Source: an uncultured Clostridia bacterium
GTDB taxonomy: Bacteria; Bacillota; Clostridia; Oscillospirales; Acutalibacteraceae
Reading direction: 5' to 3'
DNA length: 61,366 nt
Assembly: GCA_947364045.1 (NCBI GenBank)
Contig: CANARN010000005.1
Location: 1-61,366, forward strand
This document shows, piece after piece, positions 6,931 through 14,880 of this stretch (the stretch's first letter is position 1; each line of letters starts with the position of its first letter). The translations under genes and the position numbers were made by a program. Under the pieces are notes generated by a model. It saw only the letters and a list, made by a program, of their open reading frames with translations, was not told where the DNA came from and made no database searches.

Positions 6931-8559
6931 TTAATCCGGCTTTTTTAAAACCGCCCAAGCAATGTTAGTTGCGTGGTCGCCCACTCTTTCAAAATCGGTA
7001 ATTGTATTAACAAACAGCATACCCGCCTTTGTGTCGCAGGAACGGTCATTTAAGCGGTCGATGTGCAGCTGTTCAAAGGATTCCTGCATTTGATCGATAG
7101 ATGCCTCTAAAGAATTAACCTTACTTGCTCCTTCAAAGGTGATTTCCTGATTTGTGAAAGAGTCAACAGCGGCATCAATAAGGTCAAGCGCGGTTTCATA
7201 CATACATTTAAGCTCAGATTCAGCCTCAGATGAAAACTGAATATTATCATTAACTCTTGACTGCGCCGCTTCGGAAAGATTTTGCGCATGGTCGCCGATA
7301 CGTTCAATATCGTTTATGACATGGAAAACACGACCTATGTATTTTGCATCGTTATAAGATAAATCAAGCGAATTAATCTTAACCAGAATAGGCGTTATAT
7401 TATGATTTAAATAGTTAATTAAATCTTCGTTGTGCTGAATTTCGTCAAAATGCTCTGTCGTATTATTCAGCAAATCCTGCGCAGCCAAGCTGAAATTGTT
7501 ACGCGCGATTAAAGCCATACGGTGAACCTCTTTTGCAACCTGAGCCACTGCAAAGGGAGGTGTTTTAAGCATAAGAGAATCAACATACTGCATTCTGAAA
7601 TCGTCTTCGCCCTCTTCGTTTTTGTCGGGAATAATAATGCAGGAAAGCTTTACGAGAATCTTTGCAAACGGGAACATTATAACGGTTGAAACAACATTGA
7701 AAATGATATGAACCATTGAAAGCTGCATCATGGTGTTGTCTCCGCAAAGCTGTTCAATCCACCTTGTGTAAGGTATAAACTGTGATGCCGCAATGAAAAA
7801 TACCGTTCCAAATACATTAAAAAGAATATGCATAACTGCGGTACGCTTTGAATTTTTCTTTGTGCCTATTGCCGAAATAAGAGCCGTAATACACGTACCT
7901 ATATTCTGACCGTAAATTACGAAAACAGCAAAATTTAACGGAATAAGCCCTTTTGAAGCCAACGCCTGCAAAATGCCGATACTTGCCGCCGAAGAATGAA
8001 GAACAGCGGCAGTAACAGCGCCAATAACAATTGCGAGTACATAATTGTTCTCAGCGCTTAAAATCCAGTTTTTAAAAATTTCAGATTCCGCCAACGGACT
8101 CATTGAGGTTTTCATCAGTGACATTCCGAGGAAAAGCATACCGAAGCCCGTGACGGCAAGACCTAAATGCTTATGTAAATTCTTTTTAGCAAGCATCGAC
8201 CAAAAAGCGCCGATACCTATCGCAATCGGAGCGTATTTTCCGATGTCAAGAGAAACAAGGACGCTGGTTGTCGTTGTACCGATATTTGCGCCCATAATAA
8301 CGCCGATAGCCTGCGTCAAATTCATAATACCCGTGTTAACAAAACCGACAACCATAACCGTAGTTGCAGTTGAACTCTGAATAAGAGTGGTAATTATGAA
8401 GCCTACAAGAACGGCAAAGAAGCGGTTTTTTGTCATTCTCTCAAGCAGCGTTTTAAGCTTCGCTCCTGCGGCAAGCTCTAAGCCCTCGCCCAAAATTTTA
8501 ATTCCGTAAAGCAAAAGCCCCATACCGCTTAAAAGCATTGCTATATTTTCAAATCCCAT
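6931..8559 (-). CDS. Na+/phosphate cotransporter family protein with PhoU-like tail
   Basis: A 542-residue membrane protein with two Na/Pi-cotransporter repeats in the first 310 residues. Each carries the QSSTATT-type motif (TTLIQSSTATTVMVVGF near 57 and the related LHSSAASIGILQAL near 190). A cytoplasmic PhoU-like helical domain occupies about 340-540, with ERIGDHAQN and ERVGDHATN in its two repeats. The family imports phosphate with sodium. Glycerophosphodiesterase in the same operon would release glycerol phosphate, so a shared phosphate-scavenging theme is plausible but inferred. A ribosome site AGAGGTGG precedes the ATG. Confidence 0.9.
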   Translation of the reverse strand: MGFENIAMLLSGMGLLLYGIKILGEGLELAAGAKLKTLLERMTKNRFFAVLVGFIITTLIQSSTATTVMVVGFVNTGIMNLTQAIGVIMGANIGTTTTSVLVSLDIGKYAPIAIGIGAFWSMLAKKNLHKHLGLAVTGFGMLFLGMSLMKTSMSPLAESEIFKNWILSAENNYVLAIVIGAVTAAVLHSSAASIGILQALASKGLIPLNFAVFVIYGQNIGTCITALISAIGTKKNSKRTAVMHILFNVFGTVFFIAASQFIPYTRWIEQLCGDNTMMQLSMVHIIFNVVSTVIMFPFAKILVKLSCIIIPDKNEEGEDDFRMQYVDSLMLKTPPFAVAQVAKEVHRMALIARNNFSLAAQDLLNNTTEHFDEIQHNEDLINYLNHNITPILVKINSLDLSYNDAKYIGRVFHVINDIERIGDHAQNLSEAAQSRVNDNIQFSSEAESELKCMYETALDLIDAAVDSFTNQEITFEGASKVNSLEASIDQMQESFEQLHIDRLNDRSCDTKAGMLFVNTITDFERVGDHATNIAWAVLKKPD

Positions 8560-8577
8560 ATTCCACCTCTAACCTGT

Positions 8578-10158
8578 TCAGTCTTTCAGCGTTTCGTTGT
8601 ATTTATACTCGTTTCCTTTAACCCCCAGATGATAGCAGGAAACGTTTTTAATACCTAATTTTTTCTTTTCAAGACGTGAATAGTTAATGTTCTTAGATTT
8701 CATATAAAGCTTAAAGAAGTCCAATCTCTTATAAAAATCCTTGAAATTTTTATATTTTTCTTTTGTCCACGCAATTTCAGCCAAAGCAAACATACGAGGA
8801 TAAATTGAAAATTCAAGAGTTCCTCTGTCGGTTATCCATTCAGTCCAAGCTTCAAACTCAACGCCTAAAACAGAACTGTCATTTGTAATCCCGAATTTTG
8901 ACTCGTTAAATTTGTATGTCTTTTTTAACGGCATATGTGAATAAGACATATCAAAATAGAAATTTGTCACCGGAGAAAGAATGAATTTTCTCTTCTTTGA
9001 CTCCTTATTTACCCAAAGTGGATTTCTTAAAATCCAATAATGACACACTATGCCGCTGTCGGTTAAATCTGTCATACCGTCATTCCATGCAATGCAAGTT
9101 TTTCCCTTGGATTTAAGAAAAGCATTTATTCTGTTCATAAATACAGACTGTAATTCGGCAGGCGTTTTTACGCCGTTTTCCTCCATTGCCCTTTTACAGT
9201 CGGGACAGTCGTTTTTCCAAACCTTGTGACCGAGCTGTGCTTCATCTCCGCCTATATGAAAATACTCATACGGGAAAAGCTCGGTTACCTCTGAAAGAAG
9301 ATTTTCAACGAATTTATATGTACTCTCTTTGCCCGGACACAGAACGTTTTTAAATATACCGTTTTCAGTTACAACCTCACAAGCCTCTCCGCCGCAGACA
9401 AGCTCAGGATAAGCGGCTATCATACAAGAGGTGTGACCCGGAAGGTCAATTTCAGGAATAATATCAATATGAAGTCTTTTAGCGTAGGAAACAATCTCCC
9501 TGATTTCATCTTTGGTATAATAATGGAAATATTCGCTTTCTTCACTTTCGTGCTTGCATATTTTAGAAAGCGGCAAGTCCTTGCCCTGCAAATGCTCATA
9601 TTTTCTTTTACTGCCAACGGAATTTAAAAGCGGATAAACCTCGCTCTCAATTCTGTAGCCTTGGTCGTCGCTCAAATGCCAATGAAATTTGTTGAGCTTT
9701 AAAAGAGCCATATTGTCAAGTATTTGCTTAATGGTTTCCGAGCCGAAGAAATGACGGCTTTCATCAATCATACCGCCTCGGTACGAAAACCTCGGATAAT
9801 CGTAAATATCCGCGCCGAGAAGCGTCGCTTTACCGCTCTCTTTCTTGCTCTGCATAAGCATAATTTTAAGTGTAACAGCTCCGTAAAACGCTCCTGCACT
9901 GTCGGAAGCGGTAATTACAACTCCGTTTTCATCAATTCTCAGAGTATAACCCTCATTGAGAATTGAAGAATCTTTGTTAAATTTAATTGCACCGTCAGAT
10001 GCATTTGCCTTAGTCTTTAAATAATCCGTTAAAAACTTACCTGCCTCAACGAATTCGGGAACGCAAAGAACCTGTGTTTCGCTCGTTACCGTAAAGCTCG
10101 CGTCTACTGTGTCATACCTCTGCGGTTTCGGAATAATGCTGTATTTCGGTGCAATCAT
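8578..10158 (-). CDS. Beta-N-acetylhexosaminidase, GH20
   Basis: This glycoside hydrolase releases terminal GlcNAc or GalNAc from glycans or peptidoglycan fragments. An N-terminal GH20b-type domain (about residues 1-115) precedes the catalytic barrel, which begins with YRGGMIDESRHFF. The catalytic Asp-Glu pair is in FHIGGDEAQLG. There is no signal peptide, so it appears to be cytoplasmic, acting on imported chito-oligosaccharides or muropeptides. I choose the ATG at 10158 over the in-frame one at 10185: GGAGG lies 7 bases before it and the codon overlaps the gdpD stop as ATGA. The product is 526 residues. Confidence 0.93.
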   Translation of the reverse strand: MIAPKYSIIPKPQRYDTVDASFTVTSETQVLCVPEFVEAGKFLTDYLKTKANASDGAIKFNKDSSILNEGYTLRIDENGVVITASDSAGAFYGAVTLKIMLMQSKKESGKATLLGADIYDYPRFSYRGGMIDESRHFFGSETIKQILDNMALLKLNKFHWHLSDDQGYRIESEVYPLLNSVGSKRKYEHLQGKDLPLSKICKHESEESEYFHYYTKDEIREIVSYAKRLHIDIIPEIDLPGHTSCMIAAYPELVCGGEACEVVTENGIFKNVLCPGKESTYKFVENLLSEVTELFPYEYFHIGGDEAQLGHKVWKNDCPDCKRAMEENGVKTPAELQSVFMNRINAFLKSKGKTCIAWNDGMTDLTDSGIVCHYWILRNPLWVNKESKKRKFILSPVTNFYFDMSYSHMPLKKTYKFNESKFGITNDSSVLGVEFEAWTEWITDRGTLEFSIYPRMFALAEIAWTKEKYKNFKDFYKRLDFFKLYMKSKNINYSRLEKKKLGIKNVSCYHLGVKGNEYKYNETLKD

Positions 10159-10898
10159 TTCATATCCTCCAAAATATTTCTGCAAAAATCGGGTACATTT
10201 GTAATCAAAGCGTCACAGCCCATACGTGTTAGGCTGACTATTTCGTCATACTCGTTTACTGTCCACGGATTTACTGCCATTCCCTCTCTGTGAAGCGAGT
10301 CAACCTCTTCTTTTGTTATAAGAATTTTTTCGGGATGAGCGGCATCCGCCTTTAACTCTTTGCAGTATTTGGCTACACCGTATTTTCTTACCTCATCGGC
10401 TAAATCGCCCGTTTCATATAAAAATCCTGTTTTTATTTCGGGAGCAATTTCCTTTGAAAGTCGGATACATTCCGGGTCAAAGCAGGAAATTATTACGTTT
10501 TCCTCCAGCCCGAATTTATGTACCTCGTCAAGCGTTCGCTTAACAAGGTCATTTGCCTTTTTAGGCGGTTTAATTTCAATATTGACCATTGTCATTTTCT
10601 TTACAATCGGGAGAAGCTCTGAAAGAGCCGGAATTAAAGTTCCGCTGAAATCCGAGCTGAAATAAGAGCCGAAATCAAGTTTACGCAATTCGGAAAAAGT
10701 CATATCGTCAATAAGTCCCTTACCGTTTGACGTTGCGTCTACCGTGTAGTTATGGCAAATAACTATTTCTCCGTCCTTCGACAGATGAACATCGGTTTCG
10801 ATTCCGTCCGACAAAAGCTCAACTGCTTTTGAAAAGGCGGGAAGTGTGTTCTGAGGCGCATATTTATTTGCTCCTCTGTGTGAAATAATAAGCGGCAT
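10155..10898 (-). CDS. Glycerophosphodiester phosphodiesterase
   Basis: A 247-residue GDPD-family enzyme that hydrolyses deacylated phospholipid diesters to glycerol 3-phosphate and an alcohol. Family signatures are ISHRGANKYAPQNT with the catalytic His, GIETDVHLSKDGEIVICHN with the metal-binding Glu and Asp and the second His, and the C-terminal VNPWTVNE. It lacks a signal peptide and is probably cytoplasmic. It is the first gene of the gdpD - GH20 - Na/Pi transporter - thyA - folA operon, with its own promoter and a dyad over the -35 box. Confidence 0.94.
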   Translation of the reverse strand: MPLIISHRGANKYAPQNTLPAFSKAVELLSDGIETDVHLSKDGEIVICHNYTVDATSNGKGLIDDMTFSELRKLDFGSYFSSDFSGTLIPALSELLPIVKKMTMVNIEIKPPKKANDLVKRTLDEVHKFGLEENVIISCFDPECIRLSKEIAPEIKTGFLYETGDLADEVRKYGVAKYCKELKADAAHPEKILITKEEVDSLHREGMAVNPWTVNEYDEIVSLTRMGCDALITNVPDFCRNILEDMK

Positions 10899-10946
10899 AA
10901 TGTATTACCTTCCGTTTCATTATTAAGGCGAATAACGCCGAATATT

Positions 10947-10975
10947 ATTTTATTAAATTTTTTACAAGTTGTAAA
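10947..10975 (-). promoter_or_regulatory. Promoter of the gdpD operon
   Basis: On the minus strand TTTACA (10975-10970), a 17-bp spacer and TAAAAT (10952-10947). The leader also carries a small GGCG/CGCC hairpin at about 10927-10939. Confidence 0.65.
10961..10975. promoter_or_regulatory. 15-bp dyad over the gdpD -35 box (candidate operator)
   Basis: TTTACAAGTTGTAAA is a perfect inverted repeat (7-bp arms, one central base) that includes the -35 hexamer of the gdpD promoter. Binding of a dimeric repressor here would block transcription. No regulator gene is adjacent, so its identity is unknown. The same sequence lies just past the spoIIR stop, but without a T tract it is a poor terminator. 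Confidence 0.5.
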
Positions 10976-10978
10976 TAC

Positions 10979-11617
10979 TTATTTGAACTTTTCTGAAATT
11001 TTTTCATATATTTCGACAATTTTAAATTTGAATCGGTAGCGGCTGCCCCCTGTAGCGATTTCGGTTTCGCCTTCATCAAGCACGTCGGATATTTCACATT
11101 CCTTTGAAGCCGCAGGCAAGCACATAGGAGGAAACATTACGCACCACCAGTTATGACCCTTACCCTCGCCTATTATCACCTTAACCGCTGTGTAATACCC
11201 TGCCGGCAGAGTTACAGAACTGTCATAGGTTCTTGTATTAAAATATTCATTTTCGACCGTTATTTTTACATCATATTCAAATCCTTCATTTTCAATAACT
11301 TTAAGCGCTGCTTTTCGGAGCCGCTCTGTTTCGGGAAGAATTTTATCCTTTGCATCTTCGGCAGTTACCGACCCGTCAAAAATCTCTTTTCCTTCAGAAA
11401 GAACGGCATCACGCACCTTCAGCTTAAGCGCTTGGTCTTCTTCGGAATCCGAATTTGCAATTACGTGCATACGAAGCATTTTTTCACGTATGTTACTGCA
11501 TTTTTCCGAAAATGAAGAGATATTAAGAACGCAGCAAATAAGCAGACTTGCCAAAATCGACGCTTCAAGTTTAATTATTTTTCTTTTTGCATTTTCTCTT
11601 TTATTATTTTCTTTCAT
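10979..11617 (-). CDS. spoIIR: Stage II sporulation protein R
   Basis: SpoIIR is made in the forespore and secreted into the intermembrane space, where it activates SpoIIGA to process pro-sigma-E in the mother cell. The 212-residue protein has a basic N-terminus, one membrane or signal segment (about 17-32, SILASLLICCVLNISSF) and the family core starting LRMHVIANSDSEEDQALK. GHNWWCVMFPPMCLP near residue 165 is the most conserved block. It is direct evidence that the organism belongs to a spore-forming lineage. Its ribosome site is fully paired in a hairpin, listed separately. Confidence 0.95.
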   Translation of the reverse strand: MKENNKRENAKRKIIKLEASILASLLICCVLNISSFSEKCSNIREKMLRMHVIANSDSEEDQALKLKVRDAVLSEGKEIFDGSVTAEDAKDKILPETERLRKAALKVIENEGFEYDVKITVENEYFNTRTYDSSVTLPAGYYTAVKVIIGEGKGHNWWCVMFPPMCLPAASKECEISDVLDEGETEIATGGSRYRFKFKIVEIYEKISEKFK

Positions 11618-11625
11618 AAAAATTC

Positions 11626-11651
11626 ACTCCTTTTCTGAAATCAAAAGGAGT
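11626..11651 (-). promoter_or_regulatory. Hairpin sequestering the spoIIR ribosome-binding site
   Basis: Read on the minus strand, ACTCCTTTT (11651-11643), an 8-base loop and AAAAGGAGT (11634-11626) form a perfect 9-bp stem. The second arm contains the only Shine-Dalgarno sequence of spoIIR, GGAG, 9 bases before the ATG. Folding would hide the ribosome site. A following GAATTTTT could also make the hairpin an attenuator. That it regulates is inference. Confidence 0.6.
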
Positions 11652-11731
11652 GTTGACAGCATTTTTTTATATAATACATATCTGTTTCGGAAATTCAGGC
11701 AGAAAAGATTACAGATGATATGCTTCTGAAT

Positions 11732-11930
11732 CAAAAAAAATCCCCCGCAAAGTCGGTTACGGTTAATAATAACCTGCGTGTAAGCAGGTGGGTGTCATCT
11801 CAGCGCTTGCGTGCTCCCTTCGTCCGTAAAAATACGGGAGGTCTGCTCCTCGGCGCCGAAGTCCTGACTCCCTTTAATAGTTTGTTGGGTTAATATTTAC
11901 CGTAGTTGTCGGGCTTCGCAGGGTTATTAA
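11732..11930 (-). ncRNA. ssrS: 6S-like RNA (SsrS)
   Basis: The minus strand holds a structured, non-coding stretch of about 190 bases. Its ends, CCCTGCGAAG (11923-11914) and CTTTGCGGGG (11752-11743), pair as a 10-bp closing stem. The downstream arm is followed by a run of T, making an intrinsic terminator. Inside are a purine-rich GGGAGTCAGGACTTCGGCGCC, a strong CCTGC/GCAGG hairpin and the segment GAGATGACACCCACC. I recognise this as typical of clostridial 6S RNA, which mimics an open promoter and binds RNA polymerase in stationary phase. The long-closing-stem architecture agrees. The exact 5' end is uncertain, and the family assignment rests on recall rather than a covariance-model search. 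Confidence 0.75.
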
Positions 11931-11946
11931 ATTTATATTGGGATTC

Positions 11947-12258
11947 TCAATTTAAAATTACATCATCTGTCTCAGCTTCCCAAAGCTCTGCAAGACGCTC
12001 TTCAAAAATTGCGCTTATCTCTGCATACTCATTGTCATCTTCAATCTGAACAAGATATGTTTCGCCGTCCTCCTCGCTTACTTTAAGTACTATTACCTCG
12101 CCGTCATCCTCAAGCATTTCTTCGGGATTCTCAAAATAAGGCAAAAGCGCAACGTAACGCGCGGTATCGGTTTCAATTCTGTCAAGCTCTTCAAAAATAT
12201 GCTCGTTACCCTCATCGTCTGTAACTGTTACTAAATCGGGATTATATTCTTCATTCAT
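11947..12258 (-). CDS. DUF1292 domain-containing protein
   Basis: A very acidic 103-residue protein. VTVTDDEGNEHIFEELDRIE and, later, EVIVLKVSEEDGETYLVQI match the DUF1292 (YrzB-like) family found throughout Firmicutes, whose function is unknown. It starts 34 bases after the propeller-like gene and ends just before the 6S-like RNA; all three are read in the same direction. No catalytic residues or membrane segments are visible. Confidence 0.85.
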   Translation of the reverse strand: MNEEYNPDLVTVTDDEGNEHIFEELDRIETDTARYVALLPYFENPEEMLEDDGEVIVLKVSEEDGETYLVQIEDDNEYAEISAIFEERLAELWEAETDDVILN

Positions 12259-12292
12259 AATTATACTCCTAAACTTTTAAATTATTATAGCC

Positions 12293-12964
12293 TTATAAAA
12301 TATATATTCCTGATTCAAGCCATACAATTTCTCTTCCGCAGGAACGCAGATATTTTAAAACCGGCTCGTCAAAAATACGGAAATCCTTAACCGAATAGTC
12401 TTTTAAACTTATTACTCTTACTTTTTTTGACGCTTCATTGCAAATGTAAAGCTCATCATTATATTTTGACAGCGAAACAGGCTTTTGAAATGAGTCGGAC
12501 TCTTTTGAGCCAATCCGCATACTGAATTTTTTATGTGAAAGCGAATAGCTTACAACGCAATTTTCCTCGGGAACAACGCTCCAAATAAAGCGTCCGTCAC
12601 AAACAACCCCCGAAATTTCACTTTCGTGGTAGCGCAAATCGCTTGACCAAGCCATAGAGCCGTCCTGAGAAAAAATTCCCGTTTCACCGCTGGGATAAAC
12701 AACAATTACCTGTTTTGACTCAGACAAATCGGCATCACAGGAAACGTAATCCCCTAACTGCTCCGCAATTTTTTTATACTCCGCGCCGTATTTATTAAGC
12801 AAATAAACACTCTTGGTTACAGGAGTTTTCTGCATTCTTTTGATATCATAACCGTAAAAATTAACACGGACTGCTCCGCTTTGAGTTTCACTTTTTTTGG
12901 TATATATAACACCGTTGGAGAATGCAATTATATCAACAATATCAGTATCAGCAATCTTCTGCAT
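12293..12964 (-). CDS. Hypothetical protein, probable beta-propeller-like repeats
   Basis: I do not recognise this 223-residue protein as a named family. Short recurring strands such as GVIYTKKSE, GETGIFSQDGSMAW, GRFIWSVVPEENCVV, DELYICNEASKKVRVI and CGREIVWLESGIYIL suggest repeated beta-sheet blades of the kind seen in NHL or WD-like propellers. There is no signal peptide or membrane segment. A near-consensus promoter drives it and the DUF1292 gene. The ribosome site is modest: GGTGAG 4 bases before the ATG. Confidence 0.6.
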   Translation of the reverse strand: MQKIADTDIVDIIAFSNGVIYTKKSETQSGAVRVNFYGYDIKRMQKTPVTKSVYLLNKYGAEYKKIAEQLGDYVSCDADLSESKQVIVVYPSGETGIFSQDGSMAWSSDLRYHESEISGVVCDGRFIWSVVPEENCVVSYSLSHKKFSMRIGSKESDSFQKPVSLSKYNDELYICNEASKKVRVISLKDYSVKDFRIFDEPVLKYLRSCGREIVWLESGIYIL

Positions 12965-12992
12965 ATTCTCACCGTAAAATCCGTTTTTATTT

Positions 12993-13021
12993 ATTATACT
13001 TGTTTTTTATTCTGCGGTCAA
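12993..13021 (-). promoter_or_regulatory. Promoter of the propeller-like/DUF1292 genes
   Basis: On the minus strand TTGACC (13021-13016), 17 bp, TATAAT (12998-12993), about 30 bp before the ATG at 12964. Confidence 0.78.
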
Positions 13022-13108
13022 TACACTAAAATTGAATTTTTCTTTAACATTGGCAGTATATTTTCCCATTTCCATTAATAATTATAAATAAAGACAAGGA
13101 GTGATAGT

Positions 13109-13378
13109 GTGAATTCAGGAAAAATAATCTTGATTTTACTGTTCGGTATTTTGTTTACCGCCCAAACAGTACTGCTGTTAAAAAACAAAAAATTTATATT
13201 ATGTACATTTTTAACCGCTGTTCAAGGATTATGCGCACTTTTGGCGGTTAACCTCATAGGAAGCTTTATGAATGTACGCATACCCCTTAATTTTTGGTCA
13301 ATAGGATGCTCTTCGCTGTTTGGAATTACGGGAGTAATTATTTTGCTTTTTGTAAATGTTCTATTCTTGACACATTGA
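13109..13378 (+). CDS. Pro-sigma-K processing inhibitor BofA family protein
   Basis: This 89-residue protein has three hydrophobic segments and starts with GTG, with AAGGAG 7 bases upstream. Its C-terminal half, ALLAVNLIGSFMNVRIPLN followed by a Gly-Ile-rich helix ending VIILLFVNVLF, aligns well with the end of Bacillus BofA (VNMFGG then VPINL then GIPG then a hydrophobic tail). BofA holds the SpoIVFB protease inactive in the outer forespore membrane until pro-sigma-K must be cleaved. BofA-like proteins also occur in clostridia whose sigma-K control differs, so the exact role is uncertain. The 3' end overlaps the promoter of the next gene. Confidence 0.75.
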   Translation: MNSGKIILILLFGILFTAQTVLLLKNKKFILCTFLTAVQGLCALLAVNLIGSFMNVRIPLNFWSIGCSSLFGITGVIILLFVNVLFLTH

Positions 13379-13395
13379 TTTTGCTGTGTTACTAT
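13367..13395 (+). promoter_or_regulatory. Promoter of the histidine phosphatase gene, inside the bofA 3' end
   Basis: TTGACA (13367-13372), 17 bp, TACTAT (13390-13395). The -35 lies within the last codons of the BofA-like gene. Confidence 0.75.
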
Positions 13396-13416
13396 GACAG
13401 AAAAAGCGTAAAGGAT

Positions 13417-13437
13417 TGATACAAAAGCCTTGTATCA
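13417..13437 (+). promoter_or_regulatory. Leader hairpin before the histidine phosphatase
   Basis: TGATACAA (13417-13424) and TTGTATCA (13430-13437) form a perfect 8-bp inverted repeat with a 5-base loop. It lies 15-20 bases after the expected transcription start and 11 bases before the ATG at 13449. It could be an operator or a leader hairpin; no function is known. Confidence 0.5.
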
Positions 13438-13448
13438 AAATAAAGGTT

Positions 13449-14165
13449 ATGAAAATATTGATTGTTCGCCACGGCGACCCGAATTATGCAATTGATTCTC
13501 TTACACAAAAAGGTAAATCCGAAGCTAAGCATTTATCAAAAAAGCTTTGCCGAATTAATGCCGATTATTACTACTGCTCACCGCTCGGCAGAGCGAAGAA
13601 AACCGCCTCTTACACCTTGAAGCCGCTGAAAAAGAAGGCCGAAACACTGCCTTGGCTCAGAGAATTTGAGGGAAAGGTAAAATACCATGACGGAAAAACG
13701 GTGAGCTGTTGGGACAGACTGCCATCGGAATGGACAAGGGAACCCCTCCATTACACTGACAAGTGGTGTGACAGCCCTCTTATGAGCTCATATAATGTAA
13801 AAGAAGAATACTGCAAAGTCGCTGACGGTTTAGACGAGCTTCTCTCAAAGCACGGATATATTCACGACGGAAAAATTTTTCGCGTTGAGAACGGAAATCA
13901 CGATACTATTGTTTTATTTTGCCATTTCGGTGTAGAATGTGTAATTCTTGCGCATCTTCTCGGAACATCTCCCATGGTTTTCTGGCACAACTTTGTAGCT
14001 CTTCCCTCTTCAGTCACCGAAATTGTAACCGAAGAACGTGAAAAAGGTATTGCCTCATTCAGAATAATGTCTTTCGGAGACACGGGCCATCTTTATAAAG
14101 CAAACGAAAAACCATCGTTTGCTGCAAGATTTTGCGAATGCTTTGAAGACAGCACAAGGCATTGA
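13449..14165 (+). CDS. Histidine phosphatase family protein
   Basis: This belongs to the phosphoglycerate-mutase-like phosphatases. The catalytic motif LIVRHGDP sits at residues 4-11, the second arginine in YCSPLGRAKKTA, and the second catalytic His in VLFCHFGVECV near 163. The substrate is unknown. I choose the ATG at 13449, which puts RHG at its usual place; an upstream in-frame TTG at 13416 has no spaced ribosome site. The chosen start has only AAAGG, 2 bases upstream, so translation may be weak. The product is 238 residues. Confidence 0.85.
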   Translation: MKILIVRHGDPNYAIDSLTQKGKSEAKHLSKKLCRINADYYYCSPLGRAKKTASYTLKPLKKKAETLPWLREFEGKVKYHDGKTVSCWDRLPSEWTREPLHYTDKWCDSPLMSSYNVKEEYCKVADGLDELLSKHGYIHDGKIFRVENGNHDTIVLFCHFGVECVILAHLLGTSPMVFWHNFVALPSSVTEIVTEEREKGIASFRIMSFGDTGHLYKANEKPSFAARFCECFEDSTRH

Positions 14166-14182
14166 GAGGGAAAGGGAAAAAT

Positions 14183-14830
14183 ATGGATGTAATACAGGGG
14201 ATTTCAATTATAATCGAATACGTGGGTATAGTTGCTTTTTCGGTTTCGGGAGCGATGATTGCTATTCGCAGAAAAACCGACCTTTTCGGAGTGCTGCTCC
14301 TCGGAATAATAACATCATTCGGCGGCGGACTTACACGTGATGTAATCTTAGGCATTTCGCCCCCTGTAATGTTCAGTAATAACCTTGAGCTGATACTTTC
14401 GCTTTCGGTTTCACTCATTGTGTTTTTGATTGCAAAGTCTTTCAGCAAAAATTATCTTAAAGAAGAAGCAAAGATTGAACACATAAATGATGTTTTTGAC
14501 GCCTTGGGTCTTGGGCTGTTTGTTGTTATCGGCGCTAAGGTGGCAATTGATAACGGGTATCTTGGAAATCCTGTCATTGTAATTTCCGACGGACTGATAA
14601 CAGGGGTCTGCGGAGGTCTTCTCCGAGATGTTCTGACAATGTCCGTTCCGTTTATTCTGATAAAAAGAATATATGCCGTTGCTGCGATTTTAGGCTCAGC
14701 CTCATACTGTTTTCTCATTAAATACGGAATCGGCGAAAGCATATCAATGCTCACAGGCGCCGCAATTACATTTTCACTCAGAATACTCGCAATGACATTT
14801 AAATGGAATTTTCCGAAAGCAATTTATTGA
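14183..14830 (+). CDS. TRIC-type channel / UPF0126 family membrane protein
   Basis: A 215-residue integral membrane protein with about seven helices and two repeats. Each repeat carries the glycine-rich signature of this family: GGGLTRDVILG near residue 50 and GGLLRDVLT near 145. Bacterial members related to YicG are homologous to trimeric intracellular cation channels, and some bacterial members conduct K+ or have been linked to amino-acid uptake. The ATG at 14183 is preferred over an upstream TTG because AAAGGG lies 6 bases ahead. It follows the histidine phosphatase gene closely, probably in the same transcript. Confidence 0.88.
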   Translation: MDVIQGISIIIEYVGIVAFSVSGAMIAIRRKTDLFGVLLLGIITSFGGGLTRDVILGISPPVMFSNNLELILSLSVSLIVFLIAKSFSKNYLKEEAKIEHINDVFDALGLGLFVVIGAKVAIDNGYLGNPVIVISDGLITGVCGGLLRDVLTMSVPFILIKRIYAVAAILGSASYCFLIKYGIGESISMLTGAAITFSLRILAMTFKWNFPKAIY

Positions 14831-14841
14831 AATCGCAAAAC

Positions 14842-14869
14842 AAAGCCGATACGAAAAGTACCGGCTTTT
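14842..14869 (+). terminator. Terminator between convergent genes
   Basis: AAAGCCGATAC (14842-14852) pairs with GTACCGGCTTT (14859-14869) with a single mismatch, followed by TTATTATT. It serves the TRIC-type gene, and weakly the convergent membrane-protein gene. Confidence 0.7.
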
Positions 14870-14880
14870 ATTATTGGTTA

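Noticed and set aside
10155-10185. Upstream ATG at 10185 as the GH20 start
   Set aside because: It would add 9 residues lying in the gdpD end; the ATG at 10158 has GGAGG at good spacing and forms ATGA with the gdpD stop.
11732-11930. tmRNA, SRP RNA or RNase P RNA at this place
   Set aside because: The length of about 190 bases with a single long closing stem does not fit tmRNA or RNase P, and the SRP tetraloop domain is not seen.
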